A DNA stretch of 64,000 nt, taken from contig NZ_BSQF01000001.1 of assembly GCF_030268205.1 (NCBI RefSeq), positions 1,346,649 through 1,410,648 on the forward strand, read 5' to 3'. The notes below the pieces were generated by a model. That model did no database searches. It was not told the DNA's origin and saw only the letters and a program-made list of their open reading frames with translations. Position numbers and translations under genes: made by a program. Below, piece after piece: positions 63,469-64,000 of the stretch (the stretch's first letter is position 1; each line of letters begins with the position of its first letter). Source of the DNA: Allomuricauda sp. NBRC 101325. Its GTDB lineage: Bacteria; Bacteroidota; Bacteroidia; Flavobacteriales; Flavobacteriaceae.

Positions 63469-63502
63469 TCAATTGACGGATGGGTCATTTGAATTGACGA
63501 AT
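63469..63502 (-). promoter_or_regulatory. TTGACG direct-repeat element j (variant spacer)
   Basis: AATTGACGGAT and AATTGACGAAT, 21 bases apart, spacer GGGTCATTTG. It lies 69 bases upstream of the gene at 62398-63399. Confidence 0.58.
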
Positions 63503-63505
63503 CAG

Positions 63506-63531
63506 AAAAAAAATTCCCGCGAAAGCGGGAA
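63506..63531 (-). terminator. Terminator after argH
   Basis: TTCCCGC-GAAA-GCGGGAA (63514-63531) with eight Ts following on the minus strand, 37 bases after the argH stop. Confidence 0.85.
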
Positions 63532-63568
63532 TTACAAAATTGTTTGGTATCAAAATCAATTATGAATT

Positions 63569-64000
63569 TTAGTCAAAGACAGCATCCATTTTCTTTTTAA
63601 TCTCCTCCAAACACAAATTTCCCAAACTGCCTTCGTGGCTGTGTTCAATGTCACGTTTGGGTTTAAAATTGCCATTTTCTATAGCCTTGCCCATGGTTTT
63701 ATAGGCATCACGGAACGGCATGCCACTTTTTACCAATTCGTTCAAAGTATCCACACTAAACAAGTAGTCGTATTTTGGGTCTTCCAAAATGGTTTTGTTT
63801 ACTCTGATCTCCTTTAAACTAAAGGTCAACATCTCTATACAGGCGTGCATATCCTGTAGTGCTGGAACAATTACTTCTTTTACCAATTGCAGATCACGGT
63901 GGTATCCGCTAGGTAAATTGTTGGTGATCAAGATCAATTGGTTGGGCACTGCTTGGATCTTATTGCATTTTGCTCGGATCAATTCAAAAACGTCTGGGTT
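63569..64000 (-). CDS. argH: Argininosuccinate lyase, C-terminal part (5' end beyond window)
   Basis: The frame is open to the window edge (NPDVFELIRAKCNKIQ... upstream). The visible about 143 residues match the C-terminal domain of the lyase, with NNLPSGYHRDLQLVKEVIVPALQDMHACIEML and the tail KSGMPFRDAYKTMGKAIENGNF. The catalytic loop (GSSxMPxKxN) lies outside the window. It makes arginine and fumarate from argininosuccinate. It ends 37 bases before a strong terminator. Confidence 0.88.
   Translation of the reverse strand, partial: NPDVFELIRAKCNKIQAVPNQLILITNNLPSGYHRDLQLVKEVIVPALQDMHACIEMLTFSLKEIRVNKTILEDPKYDYLFSVDTLNELVKSGMPFRDAYKTMGKAIENGNFKPKRDIEHSHEGSLGNLCLEEIKKKMDAVFD

Larger units (their letters stand above)
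63431..63531. repeat. 101-base repeat unit, copy 2 (element j plus terminator)
   Basis: Second copy of 62251-62351. Here the terminator serves argH and the element faces the gene at 62398-63399. This copy, next to the housekeeping gene, is probably the original. Confidence 0.85.

Noticed and set aside
46998..63502. CRISPR array made of the 33-bp elements
   Set aside because: The elements are 0.8-5 kb apart with whole genes between them, so they are interspersed repeats and not a repeat-spacer array.

Overview
The window looks like a chromosomal segment of a marine-type Flavobacteriaceae bacterium (Bacteroidota; I would guess the Muricauda/Maribacter neighbourhood, not provable by eye). The signs are a SusC/SusD pair, lipoproteins with Bacteroidota-style signal peptides, a mevalonate pathway beside a UbiA-type geranylgeranylglycerol-phosphate prenyltransferase, CRTAC1/FG-GAP proteins, a DUF5916 outer-membrane protein, and almost no Shine-Dalgarno sequences. 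There are no rRNA or tRNA genes, no CRISPR array, and no recognisable transposase or integrase.

Layout. 1-2.7 kb: end of a ferredoxin-NADP reductase gene, its [2Fe-2S] ferredoxin, and an MsbA-like ABC exporter. 2.7-22 kb: mostly single genes: TPM-domain protein, penicillin-acylase-like lipoprotein, membrane acyltransferase, AraC regulator, PLP enzyme, two metallophosphoesterases (one fused to an outer-membrane barrel), a GAF protein, and an HD domain fused to a Pycsar-effector-like membrane domain. 20.6-36.8 kb: a nutrient-uptake locus with SusC, SusD, two giant FG-GAP/ASPIC lipoproteins and a vanadium-haloperoxidase-type PAP2 protein, flanked by a LacI regulator and a GH13 lipoprotein. 36.8-41.1 kb: glycerophosphodiesterase, a BaiN-like flavoprotein, aquaglyceroporin and glycerol kinase, which form a glycerol module. 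41.2-46.3 kb: DUF1697, TspO, mevalonate decarboxylase, mevalonate kinase, prenyltransferase and an rsuA/rluB-family pseudouridine synthase.

46.3-63.6 kb is the unusual part. Downstream of the pseudouridine synthase gene lies a run of single genes, nearly all small secreted or lipoprotein genes on the minus strand and visibly AT-rich. The last 18-19 codons of the pseudouridine synthase gene recur four times in this run, each copy differing mainly at third codon positions. Each is preceded by the same 33-bp element, built of two TTGA(C/T)G half-sites 21 bp apart, like a LytTR-regulator site. Ten such elements occur in all, each 54-152 bp upstream of a minus-strand gene. Three of the genes are also bracketed by gene-specific inverted repeats. 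Near 62.4 kb the same logic recurs with the 5' end of an M1 peptidase gene copied beyond an inserted gene. I read this as an array of single-gene cassettes stacked beside housekeeping genes, each carrying its own upstream element and a copy of the neighbour's end. The cargo includes two nearly identical minimal MltG-like lipoproteins, a MORN/YwqK-type lipoprotein, an erythromycin-esterase-like protein and several unknowns. The mechanism and any recombinase are unknown and not in the window. The window ends inside argH.
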